Shown here one piece after another: positions 17,639 through 26,223 of a DNA stretch of 64,000 bases; within the stretch, counting starts at the first letter, position 1, and every line of letters starts with the position of its first letter. Source of the DNA: Clostridium sp. Its GTDB lineage: Bacteria; Bacillota; Clostridia; Lachnospirales; Lachnospiraceae. The DNA is taken from the NCBI GenBank assembly GCA_018377235.1, contig JAGZZT010000006.1, positions 1 to 64,000 of the forward strand. Reading direction: 5' to 3'. Made by a program: the position numbers and the translations under genes. A model generated the notes under the pieces. It was not told the origin of the DNA and did no database searches. It saw nothing but the letters and a program-made list of their open reading frames with translations.

Positions 17639-17676
17639 GAGGGATGCTCCTTGTCCGAAGGGCAAGAAGATGAAGC
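17639..17676. repeat. left copy of inverted repeat flanking the 17.6-21.6 kb island
   Basis: The stretch from GGGATGCTCC at 17641 to about 17672 is the reverse complement of 21565-21597 with one mismatch and one single-base indel. Weaker similarity continues on the outer side (TCGGTCA blocks). Each copy is itself a small hairpin, with CTTGTCC pairing with GGGCAAG across GAA. Between the copies lie the AT-rich genes described below. Confidence 0.75.
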
Positions 17677-17724
17677 AGGGATAGAAACAGTAAAGTTGGA
17701 ATGGCTGTTTCTTGTACACTGACG

Positions 17725-18009
17725 CTACTCGTATTTAAGAAATCCCGCCGTTTGATCATGTAATTCGATAAAAGGATTTTCTTTTAAATGTTCCCCGGTA
17801 ACTGTGTTGACAATATCATGCTTATTGCTGCTAAAGGCGGAATAACCATCAATCATTTCCATAATTGCTGTGATTGTCTCAAAGGTAACATCGTACAGCA
17901 TACTTTTTGTTTTTTCATCGTCACATTTATGTTGAATTATGCAAACCTCTACGCATGTTTCTTGTACCGCAGCCAAAGATTCAAAAAATCTTTTTTGCAA
18001 TTCATTCAT
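17725..18009 (-). CDS. hypothetical protein, 94 residues
   Basis: A mostly helical, soluble-looking protein (MNELQKRFFESLAAVQETCV, then FETITAIMEMIDGYSAF). A GAGGAT site lies before the ATG. No family recognised. It follows the membrane protein gene at 18036 by 26 bases and could be its partner. AT-richer than the flanking chromosome. Confidence 0.5.
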   Translation of the reverse strand: MNELQKRFFESLAAVQETCVEVCIIQHKCDDEKTKSMLYDVTFETITAIMEMIDGYSAFSSNKHDIVNTVTGEHLKENPFIELHDQTAGFLKYE

Positions 18010-18035
18010 AAAAATATCCTCAAACCCTCCGCCTT

Positions 18036-18770
18036 TTATCCTTCATCGCATTTGAACAGCTTCCACCCGGCCAGCATCAGTCCTACGGCAAGTACAAACC
18101 AGATCAGAGCGGCAGCTCCGAAGCGCATCAGAAATAAGATGAACTGATGCTCCTCCTGCCATTTGTCATTAACAGCATAGAACACACCGTCCATATCCGC
18201 TCCATATTCCCCGCAGATAGAAGAAAGCTCGTTCCGGGCGGCATTGGTCATACTTACCTTTTCACCCACGGGAAGTGTGACGCTTTCGCCCTTTTTGATT
18301 GCCTTCGCTGTTTCCAGCGGAATTTGTGCCACGATATAAGTATGATCCGGAAGCTCCAGCAGGTAATATGGCTGGTAGCTGCCCAGCAAATCTAAGCCGG
18401 ATGAAATAATTTCCGGCTGACGGATTTGACGTCCGGTTGCTCTGCCCTTGACTCTTTGCGTATAATAATGATCTTCCCATGGTTTCAGGCTGGAAATACC
18501 GGTTTCGACAATTCCCACCGGTTCCGCTGTTACATAATCTGACAAATAGATGATTTCTGAAAAGTTCTCTGCACCGGTCAGCCTTGGAATATCCTCACCA
18601 GCTGGGAAACCGTTAAAATCGGTTGTAAGATTTTGCTCTATATCGCTCAGCGTCACCGGCTGTTCCTTTCCTTTCAGAAGCGGTTCCGGGTTCCAGTTCA
18701 AGCAAAACAGAGCAGCACAAACCAGGGCAATCAGGACGCTGGCAGTTGGGATGACGGTTGTTTTTTTCAT
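18036..18770 (-). CDS. membrane protein of unknown function with a large external domain
   Basis: 244 residues. A membrane segment near residues 7-25 (PTASVLIALVCAALFCL) and another near 215-237 (FGAAALIWFVLAVGLMLAG) bracket an extracytoplasmic domain of about 190 residues containing YVTAEPVGIVETG, YYLLELPDHTYIVAQIP and VGEKVSMTNAARNEL. A GGAGGT site lies upstream of the ATG. I do not recognise the family. Its layout resembles small envelope proteins of Firmicutes encoded near ECF systems, and an ECF operon does lie upstream on the same strand. Confidence 0.6.
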   Translation of the reverse strand: MKKTTVIPTASVLIALVCAALFCLNWNPEPLLKGKEQPVTLSDIEQNLTTDFNGFPAGEDIPRLTGAENFSEIIYLSDYVTAEPVGIVETGISSLKPWEDHYYTQRVKGRATGRQIRQPEIISSGLDLLGSYQPYYLLELPDHTYIVAQIPLETAKAIKKGESVTLPVGEKVSMTNAARNELSSICGEYGADMDGVFYAVNDKWQEEHQFILFLMRFGAAALIWFVLAVGLMLAGWKLFKCDEG

Positions 18771-18827
18771 GGGTGGGGACCTCCTTTCTGATGGTATTTC
18801 ATAAAGATGCGACTTCTATTTTTTCCA

Positions 18828-19190
18828 TCAATGAATTTTTTTCAAATCTTTAATTACAATATCTGAACAATAAAACTTGATACAATCTTCTTCATAATCT
18901 CCCACTTCATACTTTGAATATTTTTCATATCCTCTTTCTGACATATCTTTGATATAAAATCCCGAAACCTGCTCATTCCCCTGAAAATGTAAAGACACTA
19001 CATCAATACATTCCAGCAGGATTTTATAGTGATCCGCACTATCCATTTCTAAGAAAAGATGTTTATGTTCTGTCCAATCTTCAGTATCAATAACAGGTTC
19101 CCATTTTAAAGAAATAATCTTTTCAAACATACAGAAATCTTTCATTTCAAAATCAGGAAAGAAAAATCTGAGTTTATCTAAGTTTAACAA
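18828..19190 (-). CDS. hypothetical acidic protein, TTG start
   Basis: 120 residues from a TTG at 19190 that lies 5 bases after GGAGGA. The longer frame back to 19301 has no ribosome site and would overlap another coding-like frame. The protein is acidic and aromatic-rich (LRFFFPDFEMKDFCMFEKI, WTEHKHLFLEMDSADHYKILL, YEVGDYEEDCIKFYCSDIVI). The composition is like immunity or other small binding proteins, but no family can be named. Confidence 0.5.
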   Translation of the reverse strand: MLNLDKLRFFFPDFEMKDFCMFEKIISLKWEPVIDTEDWTEHKHLFLEMDSADHYKILLECIDVVSLHFQGNEQVSGFYIKDMSERGYEKYSKYEVGDYEEDCIKFYCSDIVIKDLKKIH

Positions 19191-19213
19191 TTGCTCCTCC
19201 AATTGATTGCTTT

Positions 19214-19414
19214 TTACAGTTCCCCTGCTGTACGCCGTTTCATAACCAGCCACACCATAAAGCACAGCACCAGATAGCCGCCAGATAATCCAATCATCCA
19301 AAGATACCGCTTTTGTTGTCCTGCTGCATAGGTATCAGCCGTCAGCTCAGCATCCACAGTCATATAGTTTCCGTTTTTTTTGATGGAAAGTTTTAAGAAT
19401 AACCAGTTCTGCAC
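19214..19414 (-). pseudogene. likely truncated membrane protein remnant
   Basis: A 66-residue frame beginning at a GTG without a ribosome site and containing one membrane segment (YLWMIGLSGGYLVLCFMVWLVMKRR) after a short polar region (TVDAELTADTYAAGQQ). A separate 40-codon frame with coding-like composition (LPIPIFWLDKKLNENG) ends where this one begins, in another frame. The two together look like one gene broken by a frameshift or deletion. The TTG-start gene at 18828-19190 follows 23 bases downstream. Confidence 0.35.
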
Positions 19415-19547
19415 TAAAAACTAATTTTACATTCCTTAGATTTTAACATTCCGTTTTCGTTAAGTTTTTTATCAAGCCAGAAAATAGGAATTGGCAATAT
19501 TTTCTCAATCGGCATATTGGAATTTAAGCTTATCATGTTGTAACCAT

Positions 19548-20177
19548 TTACTCCCCCGGCAAAGCTCCAATAATGGCTTTCATCTCTGTATAAGATATTC
19601 CATCAGATGAGCAAATCGCATAAGAATACTCTCCAGATTGCCAAACTGCTACATATGCTTTATCTCTGTTTCCTTTTATTGTAACTGTATTGTTTTGAAT
19701 TATTTCTTCCTGAATTTGACTGTAATCATTGTAATCACCGGATATGTCTTCTCCGCTCTCGGCTACACGATACGTAATCGTATTACTATTTCCAACATAT
19801 TCAATCTGTGCCATCTCATCAAAACACCAGGCATACGTATAGTCAATAATATTGAATGGAATATCCGTAAGTTCATTCATTTCAAATCCGGCATATTTTG
19901 ACAGTTCTGTAATGTCTTCACATTCAATAATTTCGTTCCCAATAGCAACATTGTCTTCATTGGGCTGATTTGTATTCAGAATCTCAGGCAATACCGTTAC
20001 GCATAACAAAACAATTGCAGCACATGCTGCCAAAGTACTCAAATATCTCCATTTTGGAAATAATATAACCTTCTTTTTCCTTTTCGAGGCTTGTTCTGAT
20101 ATATTAGACAGGATTCGCTTTCGCATTTCATCTGTAACTTCTACCTTTTCCATAATCTCATCATATTTCAAAATCAT
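19548..20177 (-). CDS. anti-sigma factor with DUF4367-like external domain
   Basis: 209 residues. The N-terminal cytoplasmic part (1-42) is short and charged (MILKYDEIMEKVEVTDEMRKR). One membrane segment follows at about 48-66 (STLAACAAIVLLCVTVLPEI), then an external domain with the DISGDYNDYSQ motif, VTIKGNRDKAYVAVWQSGEYSYAI and a C-terminal helix. The start overlaps the sigma gene's 3' end by 17 bases, the usual coupling for sigma/anti-sigma pairs. The external domain is clearly related to the C-terminal half of the lipoprotein at 20851-21408. Confidence 0.8.
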   Translation of the reverse strand: MILKYDEIMEKVEVTDEMRKRILSNISEQASKRKKKVILFPKWRYLSTLAACAAIVLLCVTVLPEILNTNQPNEDNVAIGNEIIECEDITELSKYAGFEMNELTDIPFNIIDYTYAWCFDEMAQIEYVGNSNTITYRVAESGEDISGDYNDYSQIQEEIIQNNTVTIKGNRDKAYVAVWQSGEYSYAICSSDGISYTEMKAIIGALPGE

Positions 20178-20787
20178 ACGCCTCCCGTAACAAATCTTTT
20201 AATCGTTCTCTTCCACGTTTTAAGTCTGAGCGCACACTACTCTCGTTTCTACTGAGTATCTTACTGATTTCTTTTGTCTGATAGCCTTCATAGTAAAAAA
20301 GATGAATGACCTCACGATATTTTTCAGGTAACTTTTTTACCGCATCCCAGACAAAAGAAAGATCTTCACGTTCCTCCATAACCAGAGTATCTTCCAGTTC
20401 GTCAGTTTGACGTATACGATTATAATCAATTTTATTTTTACTCAGGTTAGCAGCAACTCTTAAAAGCCATGCCTTTTTATGAACATCACTCTCAAACTTT
20501 CTATCTGCTTCCATATATTTAATCAGCGTTTCCTGAAGAATATCCTCTGCATCACTCATATTATGAAGATAAGAATATGCCAATCTGAGAATAGAGTCAC
20601 CATACCTGCCCAGAGCGTCTTCTACATCTGTAACACCTGTCTCTTTGCTCTCGGCTACCTGCACCTGATCGAATGCATTGCCTGTTTTTAAAAACAACGA
20701 TGCCTTTATCAAATGGCATATTTTTCTCATCCATAAAAATATTTTCTGCAAATCATATATGTTTTTTTGAGATACTACACAGTCCAT
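20161..20787 (-). CDS. ECF-type RNA polymerase sigma factor
   Basis: 208 residues as written; a start at MRKICHLIKA or further in is possible because the first 40-50 residues are not sigma-like. Region 2 (SILRLAYSYLHNMSDAEDILQETLIKYM, with the DAEDILQE core motif) and region 4 (LPEKYREVIHLFYYEGYQTKEISKIL, then SVRSDLKRGRERLKDLL) are complete. It probably directs transcription of its own operon (lipoprotein, sigma, anti-sigma) in response to an envelope signal. Confidence 0.88.
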   Translation of the reverse strand: MDCVVSQKNIYDLQKIFLWMRKICHLIKASLFLKTGNAFDQVQVAESKETGVTDVEDALGRYGDSILRLAYSYLHNMSDAEDILQETLIKYMEADRKFESDVHKKAWLLRVAANLSKNKIDYNRIRQTDELEDTLVMEEREDLSFVWDAVKKLPEKYREVIHLFYYEGYQTKEISKILSRNESSVRSDLKRGRERLKDLLREAYDFEI

Positions 20788-20850
20788 TTTGATTCACCAA
20801 TTTATTCAACAAGAGGCATATCAAATCATATATGCCCCTGTTGCCTTTCA

Positions 20851-21408
20851 TTATTTCATCTGTTGGATAATGGCTGTAACAAATTCTTCACTCATTTCAG
20901 GTGTCGACACTGCGTAAGAGAATTCTCCGTCAGTCCACGTAGCCAAAGACACCGTTCCATTATCGCCTTTCATGGTAACGTTATAAAAATCAATAGTTAC
21001 TTGTTTCGATTCTGAATAAGAATTATAATCTCCGCTGATATCATCAGTTCCAGATCCTTTTCGAATATATATAACGTCATCCAGGTCATCTGAATTATTT
21101 GCATCATCTGTTTTTTCATAAATTACTTCGATCATCTCCTGATCCATGTTCTGAATTTGTCCTATTTTGTAACCTTCAACCGTATCAGGAACATCGAATG
21201 AAAAGCCTGCATTTTTTTCAGCCTCCTCCATGTCGGAGCATTTCGTCCACGGATCAGGAATCTGAGCATTCTTTCCACTATTTGTAACCGTTTCAGATGA
21301 AGCGGAGGTTTTTGCTTCCGTTTTTTCGGAATTATTATTCCCGCAGGCTGCCATGGAAAAAATCATTATTACACATGCCACAATTGTAATCACTCGTTTT
21401 GCTTTCAT
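20851..21408 (-). CDS. lipoprotein with DUF4367-like domain
   Basis: 185 residues. A lipoprotein signal is visible (hydrophobic core, then FSMAAC with Cys at residue 22), so it should be anchored on the outer face of the membrane. A Ser/Thr/Lys linker (23-48) leads to a domain ending in DISGDYNSYSESKQVTIDFYN, VTMKGDNGTVSLATWTDGEFSYAV. That end aligns with the anti-sigma external domain: shared DISGDYN-YS, VT-KG, WQ/TDGE-SYA and the final helix. It is the first gene of the sigma operon. Confidence 0.8.
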   Translation of the reverse strand: MKAKRVITIVACVIMIFSMAACGNNNSEKTEAKTSASSETVTNSGKNAQIPDPWTKCSDMEEAEKNAGFSFDVPDTVEGYKIGQIQNMDQEMIEVIYEKTDDANNSDDLDDVIYIRKGSGTDDISGDYNSYSESKQVTIDFYNVTMKGDNGTVSLATWTDGEFSYAVSTPEMSEEFVTAIIQQMK

Positions 21409-21468
21409 TTTAATCTATCCTTTCTGTAAATAAAATTGTTCAGGTTTCTCACCTGTCTATCTTAAATA

Positions 21469-21492
21469 CAGATGACAATAACGAAATGTTGC
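21469..21492 (-). promoter_or_regulatory. putative ECF-type autoregulated promoter
   Basis: On the minus strand GCAAC (complement of 21488-21492) is followed 13 bases later by CATCTG (21469-21474). This fits the AAC-type -35 and short -10 of ECF sigma factors and lies about 60 bases before the lipoprotein start. No sigma-A consensus was seen here. Spacing is slightly short, so this is tentative. Confidence 0.35.
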
Positions 21493-21561
21493 AAAAAAAA
21501 TTTATTTTTTTATTTTATATCAAAACAACCGATTTCAATTACAAATTCCGATTTGTTCTAC

Positions 21562-21598
21562 TCCCATCTTCTTGCCCTTACGGACAAGAAGCATCCCT
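21562..21598. repeat. right copy of inverted repeat flanking the island
   Basis: 33 bases (21565-21597) match the reverse complement of 17641-17672 with one mismatch and one extra base. CTTCTTG pairs with CAAGAAG across a 10-base loop. The remainder of 21600-21760 is intergenic; no gene was supported there. Confidence 0.75.
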
Positions 21599-21763
21599 TG
21601 CTTTACTCGGTCAATTCCCGAACTTCCGCCTCCTTTGTAACTGTATTATATCAATTCCATAGCCCCGCCACAACAAAAAATATCCTGGATTTTTCCCGCA
21701 GAACCTATATTTTTTCATCCAAGCACGGGCCGCTCAGACGGCTTTTTTTGGCGCTTTTTTCTC

Positions 21764-21820
21764 TTGACAATAAAAATTTTTCCGACTATACTTTTAAAAG
21801 TTAGGCAGCGAACTATTTAA
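21764..21820 (+). promoter_or_regulatory. sigma-A promoter and putative MarR operator
   Basis: TTGACA at 21764-21769 and TATACT at 21787-21792 are 17 bases apart, a near-consensus promoter. Directly downstream AGTT and AACT form an inverted pair 8 bases apart with matching TAAA/TTTA flanks (about 21795-21819), positioned at the transcription start where autorepression by the MarR protein would be effective. Confidence 0.6.
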
Positions 21821-21897
21821 AAAGCTCTGAATATTCCAGCCTGAATTGGGCACAACAGACCTGTATATTGGAAGTCAGCGCAGACGGAGGTGATGAG

Positions 21898-22395
21898 ATG
21901 AGTACAGAGGCAGAGAAAAGCGGTGAGCTCTGCTGCAAGAGTGCCGGCCGGATGGTGAATATTTTATCCAACCAGCTTAAGAGGCGTTTTTTAGTTCCGG
22001 ATGACGGCAATGAACTGACCATGCTTCAAAGGCATATGCTCCATTTTATTATTGTAGGTTCTATGCATCAGGATATCTTTCAGAAGGATGTGGAGGCGGA
22101 GTTTCATATTCGGAAGTCCACAGCTACAGGGATTCTTCAGCTTTTAGAGAAGAAAGGTTTTATCTGCAGGGAGGGCGTGGAGCGGGACGGCCGTTTAAAA
22201 CGCGTAGTTCCTACAGTGAAGGCTCTGGCTATGAGAGAGCGGGTGATGCAGTCTCTTAGGTGCGCGGAAAAACAGATGCTACAGGGAATTGATAAGGAGG
22301 ATTTAGAGGTCTGCATGAAGGTGCTGGCCCAGATGTCCAGGAATCTTTCCTGCAAGGAGCAGGATTGCAAAGAGCAGGAGTGCCGCCTGACATGA
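21898..22395 (+). CDS. MarR-family transcriptional regulator
   Basis: 165 residues from the ATG at 21898 after GGAGGTGATG; the frame reaches back to a TTG at 21868 that is less likely. The winged helix is clear: IFQKDVEAEFHIRKSTATGILQLLEKKGFICREG, then the wing DGRLKRVVPTVKA. The C-terminus is Cys/Glu/Lys-rich (CKEQDCKEQEC), with three cysteines that could sense redox or metal. It precedes two ABC exporter genes by 29 bases and probably represses them and itself. Confidence 0.9.
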   Translation: MSTEAEKSGELCCKSAGRMVNILSNQLKRRFLVPDDGNELTMLQRHMLHFIIVGSMHQDIFQKDVEAEFHIRKSTATGILQLLEKKGFICREGVERDGRLKRVVPTVKALAMRERVMQSLRCAEKQMLQGIDKEDLEVCMKVLAQMSRNLSCKEQDCKEQECRLT

Positions 22396-22424
22396 CATCT
22401 GAGTAAAAACAGAAGGAGGAAACC

Positions 22425-24158
22425 ATGAACAGAAAACTCTTTAAATCCATCAGAGAGTACAGGCGGGAGTCTGTTTTAGCTCCGGCATTTGTCGTTCTGG
22501 AGGTTCTGATGGAGGTTTTGATTCCGCTTCAGATGGCGAAAATCATCGATGTGGGAATCGCGCAGGGAGACCTGTCCTATATTGTACGTATGGGCGTGAT
22601 TCTGGTAGCTATGGCCATGATTGCCCTGTTTTTTGGCGCTATGGCTGGAAAGTTTGCAGCAGTGGCAGCTGCCGGCTATGCGAAGAATCTGCGCCATGAC
22701 ATTTTTTATAAGATACAGAATTTTTCATTTAAAAATATTGACCATTTTTCTACGTCAAGCCTTGTCACAAGGCTTACTACAGATATCACAAACGTGCAGA
22801 TGGCTTACATGATGAGTATACGTCTTCTGGCCAGAGCGCCGTTTATGATTATCCTCTCCCTGATTATGATTTTTACGATTAACTGGGAGATTTCCCTGAT
22901 TCTGCTGGTGCTGGTGCCGGTTCTGGGAGGACTTCTGATGTTCATTGCAAAGAAGGCTCATCCTCACTTTATCAGGGTATTTGACGAGTATGATGTCTTA
23001 AATAATTCTGTTCAGGAAAATGTAAACGCCTCCCGGGTGGTCAAGGCCTATGTACGGGAGGAATATGAAATCCAGAAGTTTCACGGTGTGTCAAAACTTG
23101 TATACAATCTGTTTACCAGAGCGGAGAAGATTGTGGCCTGGAATGCGCCTACCATGCAGTTTTTCATGTACAGTGTGATTCTTCTGATGGTTTCCATTGG
23201 AGGAAAAAGCATTATCAATCAGACTATGGAAACTGGAGAGCTGACAAGCATTATCGTCTACGCCATACAGATTCTCATGTCTTTAATGATGGTAACCTTT
23301 GTATTCGTCATGATTATGATCGCAGAGGCCTCTACAGACCGAATCAGCGAGGTGCTTGACGAGGTTCCGGAAATGCAGGATCCGGCGGACGCTGTGACGG
23401 AGGTTCCCAATGGAGACATTGACTTTGAGCATGTATCCTTCAGCTACAGCGGAAAAGGCGGAAATCTTTCCTTAAAGGATATTAACCTTCATATTAAATC
23501 AGGTCAGACGGTGGGAATTATCGGCGGTACGGGAAGTTCTAAGACCTCCCTTGTCAATCTGATTCCAAGACTCTATGATGTGACAGATGGCTGCGTCAAG
23601 GTAGGAGGAATCGATGTGCGCAGCTATGGCCTGGAAGCTTTGAGGGATCAGGTGTCCATGGTGCTTCAGAAAAACGTCCTGTTTACAGGAAGCATTTATG
23701 ACAATATCCGCTGGGGCGATGAGAATGCCAGTGACGAGGAGGTTCAGAGAGTCTGCAGGCTGGCTCAGGCAGACAGCTTTGTACAGGAGTTTCCGGCAGG
23801 ATACAATACGATGATTGTAGAAGGCGGAAACAATGTGTCAGGAGGACAGAAACAGAGACTCTGCATCGCCAGAGCCCTTTTGAAAAAACCGAAAATTTTG
23901 ATTCTTGATGACTCCACCAGCGCGGTGGATACGAAGACAGATGCTCTTATTCGGAAGGCCTTCAGGGAGGAGATTCCAGATACCACGAAGCTCATCATTG
24001 CTCAGAGAGTTTCCTCTGTGGAGGATGCGGACATGATTATTGTCATGGAAAACGGCCAGGTGAATGGAGTTGGAACCTCAGAGGAACTTCTGAAAACAAA
24101 TGCCATTTACAGGGAGGTATATGAATCACAGGTAAAGGGAGGTGAGGACTATGAGTAA
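22425..24158 (+). CDS. heterodimeric ABC exporter, half with degenerate ATPase site
   Basis: 577 residues: a six-helix transmembrane domain (1-310) and an ATPase domain. Walker A is GGTGSSKTSL, the signature is VSGGQKQRLCIARAL, and Walker B is ILILDDSTSAVD, with Asp where the catalytic Glu normally stands. This marks the non-canonical half of a BmrC/BmrD- or TM287/288-type exporter. The next gene overlaps by 8 bases and supplies the canonical half. Substrates are probably drugs or hydrophobic peptides, judged from the MarR neighbour only. Confidence 0.92.
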   Translation: MNRKLFKSIREYRRESVLAPAFVVLEVLMEVLIPLQMAKIIDVGIAQGDLSYIVRMGVILVAMAMIALFFGAMAGKFAAVAAAGYAKNLRHDIFYKIQNFSFKNIDHFSTSSLVTRLTTDITNVQMAYMMSIRLLARAPFMIILSLIMIFTINWEISLILLVLVPVLGGLLMFIAKKAHPHFIRVFDEYDVLNNSVQENVNASRVVKAYVREEYEIQKFHGVSKLVYNLFTRAEKIVAWNAPTMQFFMYSVILLMVSIGGKSIINQTMETGELTSIIVYAIQILMSLMMVTFVFVMIMIAEASTDRISEVLDEVPEMQDPADAVTEVPNGDIDFEHVSFSYSGKGGNLSLKDINLHIKSGQTVGIIGGTGSSKTSLVNLIPRLYDVTDGCVKVGGIDVRSYGLEALRDQVSMVLQKNVLFTGSIYDNIRWGDENASDEEVQRVCRLAQADSFVQEFPAGYNTMIVEGGNNVSGGQKQRLCIARALLKKPKILILDDSTSAVDTKTDALIRKAFREEIPDTTKLIIAQRVSSVEDADMIIVMENGQVNGVGTSEELLKTNAIYREVYESQVKGGEDYE

Positions 24159-26043
24159 TGAGCAGAGAAAGCCAAAGGTGACTAAGGATACGCTGAAAAC
24201 GGGAAAACGCCTTCTGGGATACGTTCTGAGAGATTACAAGCTGCGGTTTGTCGGCGTATTTTTCTGTATCCTGATGAGCTCCATCGCATCCATTTCCGTG
24301 TCGCTTTCACTGAAATTTCTGCTGGATGACTACATTATTCCGCTGATTGGAAAGCAGAATCCCAACTATACGGAGCTGTACCGGGCTATGGCAGTGCTGG
24401 GATGCATTTTTCTGTGCGGTGTCATTGCCACTTTCATCTACAGCCGCCTGATGGTCTATATTGGCCAGGGAGTGCTGAAAAAGGTCAGGGATGAGATGTT
24501 CGAGCATATGCAGAAACTCCCTATCCGTTACTTTGATCAGAACACGAACGGTTCGATTATGAGCCTTTACACGAATGATACAGATACTCTGCGGCAGATG
24601 ATCAGCCAGGCCATTCCTCAGGTGCTTCAGTCTCTTCTCACAGTGACAGTTACTTTTATCTCCATGCTGGTGTTAAGCCCTCTGCTGACTGTACTGGCTG
24701 TGATCATGATTGGAGTTATGCTGGTTGTGACAAAGACAATTGGCGGAAACAGCGGAAAGTATTTCCTGAGCCAGCAGTTAGATATTGCCGGCGTAACAGG
24801 CTTCGTGGAGGAACACATGACGGGGCAGAGAGTCATCAAGGTTTTTAATCACGAGCGCATTGCGGAGGAAGAGTTTGATAAGCTGAATGAAAAGCTGTTT
24901 GTCAGCGCCTCTAAGGCTAATACTTTTGCAAACATGATGGGACCGGTAATCGGAAATATTGGAAACCTGCAGTTTGTACTGACAGCTGTGCTGGGCGGAT
25001 TTTTATCCGTCATGGGAATCGGCGGCATCACTCTGGGTGTGATGGCTTCCTATCTTCAATTTACTAAGAGCTTCACCCAGCCTTTTATGTCCATTGCCCA
25101 GCAGTTTAACTCGATTATCATGGCTCTGGCTGGAGCAGAGCGGATTTTCCGCCTGATGGACGAGGAGCCGGAGCTGGATGAGGGCTATGTAACTCTTGTA
25201 AACGCAAAGAAGGATGAGAACGGCAGTCTGACAGAGTGCAGAGAAAGAACTGGTCTCTGGGCCTGGAAGCATCCCCATCAGTCAGATGGTACCGTAACCT
25301 ACACGGAGCTGAAAGGGGACGTGCGTTTCTTTGACATGACCTTTGGATACACAGAGGAGAAGATGGTACTTCATGACCTGACGCTCTACGCAAAACCTGG
25401 ACAGAAGCTGGCTTTCGTCGGATCCACAGGAGCTGGAAAGACAACTATTACCAATCTGATCAACCGTTTTTATGATGTACAGGATGGAAAAATCCGCTAT
25501 GACGGCATAAATATCAATAAAATTAAAAAGGCAGATCTGCGTCGTTCCCTGGGGATCGTCCTTCAGGATACCCATCTGTTTACGGGAACCATTATGGACA
25601 ATATCAGGTACGGAAAGCTGGATGCCACAGATGAGGAAATCTATGCAGCGGCGCAGCTGGCTCACGCGGATCAGTTCATTAAAATGCTGCCAAAAGGCTA
25701 CGATACCATGCTGACCAATGACGGTGAGGAGCTGTCTCAGGGTCAGAGACAGCTGTTAGCTATCGCCAGGGCGGCAGTAGCGGATCCGCCGGTGCTGATT
25801 CTCGATGAGGCCACGTCCAGCATTGACACCAGAACAGAGCAGATCGTTCAGAAGGGAATGGACAACCTGATGAAGGGCAGAACGGTATTCGTCATTGCTC
25901 ACAGACTGTCTACCATCAGAAACAGCGACGCCATCATGGTACTTGAACACGGCAGAATCGTGGAGCGGGGCAGCCATGAGGAGCTGATTAAAGAAAAAGG
26001 CGTCTATTATCAGCTGTACACAGGAAAGCTGGAGCTGGACTAG
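24151..26043 (+). CDS. heterodimeric ABC exporter, canonical ATPase half
   Basis: 630 residues from the ATG at 24151, which follows GGAGGTGA. The transmembrane domain (about 1-340) is followed by a longer linker containing TECRERTGLWAWKHPHQSDG, typical of the larger half. The ATPase domain has Walker A STGAGKTTI, signature LSQGQRQLLAIARA and Walker B VLILDEATSSID with the catalytic Glu. Together with the preceding gene it forms an asymmetric exporter with one working hydrolysis site. Confidence 0.93.
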   Translation: MSNEQRKPKVTKDTLKTGKRLLGYVLRDYKLRFVGVFFCILMSSIASISVSLSLKFLLDDYIIPLIGKQNPNYTELYRAMAVLGCIFLCGVIATFIYSRLMVYIGQGVLKKVRDEMFEHMQKLPIRYFDQNTNGSIMSLYTNDTDTLRQMISQAIPQVLQSLLTVTVTFISMLVLSPLLTVLAVIMIGVMLVVTKTIGGNSGKYFLSQQLDIAGVTGFVEEHMTGQRVIKVFNHERIAEEEFDKLNEKLFVSASKANTFANMMGPVIGNIGNLQFVLTAVLGGFLSVMGIGGITLGVMASYLQFTKSFTQPFMSIAQQFNSIIMALAGAERIFRLMDEEPELDEGYVTLVNAKKDENGSLTECRERTGLWAWKHPHQSDGTVTYTELKGDVRFFDMTFGYTEEKMVLHDLTLYAKPGQKLAFVGSTGAGKTTITNLINRFYDVQDGKIRYDGININKIKKADLRRSLGIVLQDTHLFTGTIMDNIRYGKLDATDEEIYAAAQLAHADQFIKMLPKGYDTMLTNDGEELSQGQRQLLAIARAAVADPPVLILDEATSSIDTRTEQIVQKGMDNLMKGRTVFVIAHRLSTIRNSDAIMVLEHGRIVERGSHEELIKEKGVYYQLYTGKLELD

Positions 26044-26063
26044 AAATATAAAGATGAAAAAGA

Positions 26064-26100
26064 CAGGGCTTCTTATAGATATATCCTATAAGAAGCCCTG
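26064..26100 (+). terminator. strong hairpin after the ABC exporter operon
   Basis: CAGGGCTTCTTATAG (26064-26078) pairs perfectly with 26086-26100 across a 7-base loop. No clear T-run follows, so it may act as a 3' stabilising hairpin rather than a classical terminator. Confidence 0.55.
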
Positions 26101-26223
26101 ATTTAGTTGAAAAACCAATACCGGACCGCGCCCCCTTTTCTCGAATTCCCCTGTAAACTGTGATAAAATAGACAAACATGCATACAGTGCAAAAGAGATG
26201 TAGTTTCAGGAGGAGAAGAGAAA

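Noticed and set aside
21472..21804. 110-residue plus-strand frame
   Set aside because: It overlaps the ECF promoter region, the repeat and the marR promoter, has no ribosome site and no recognisable composition.
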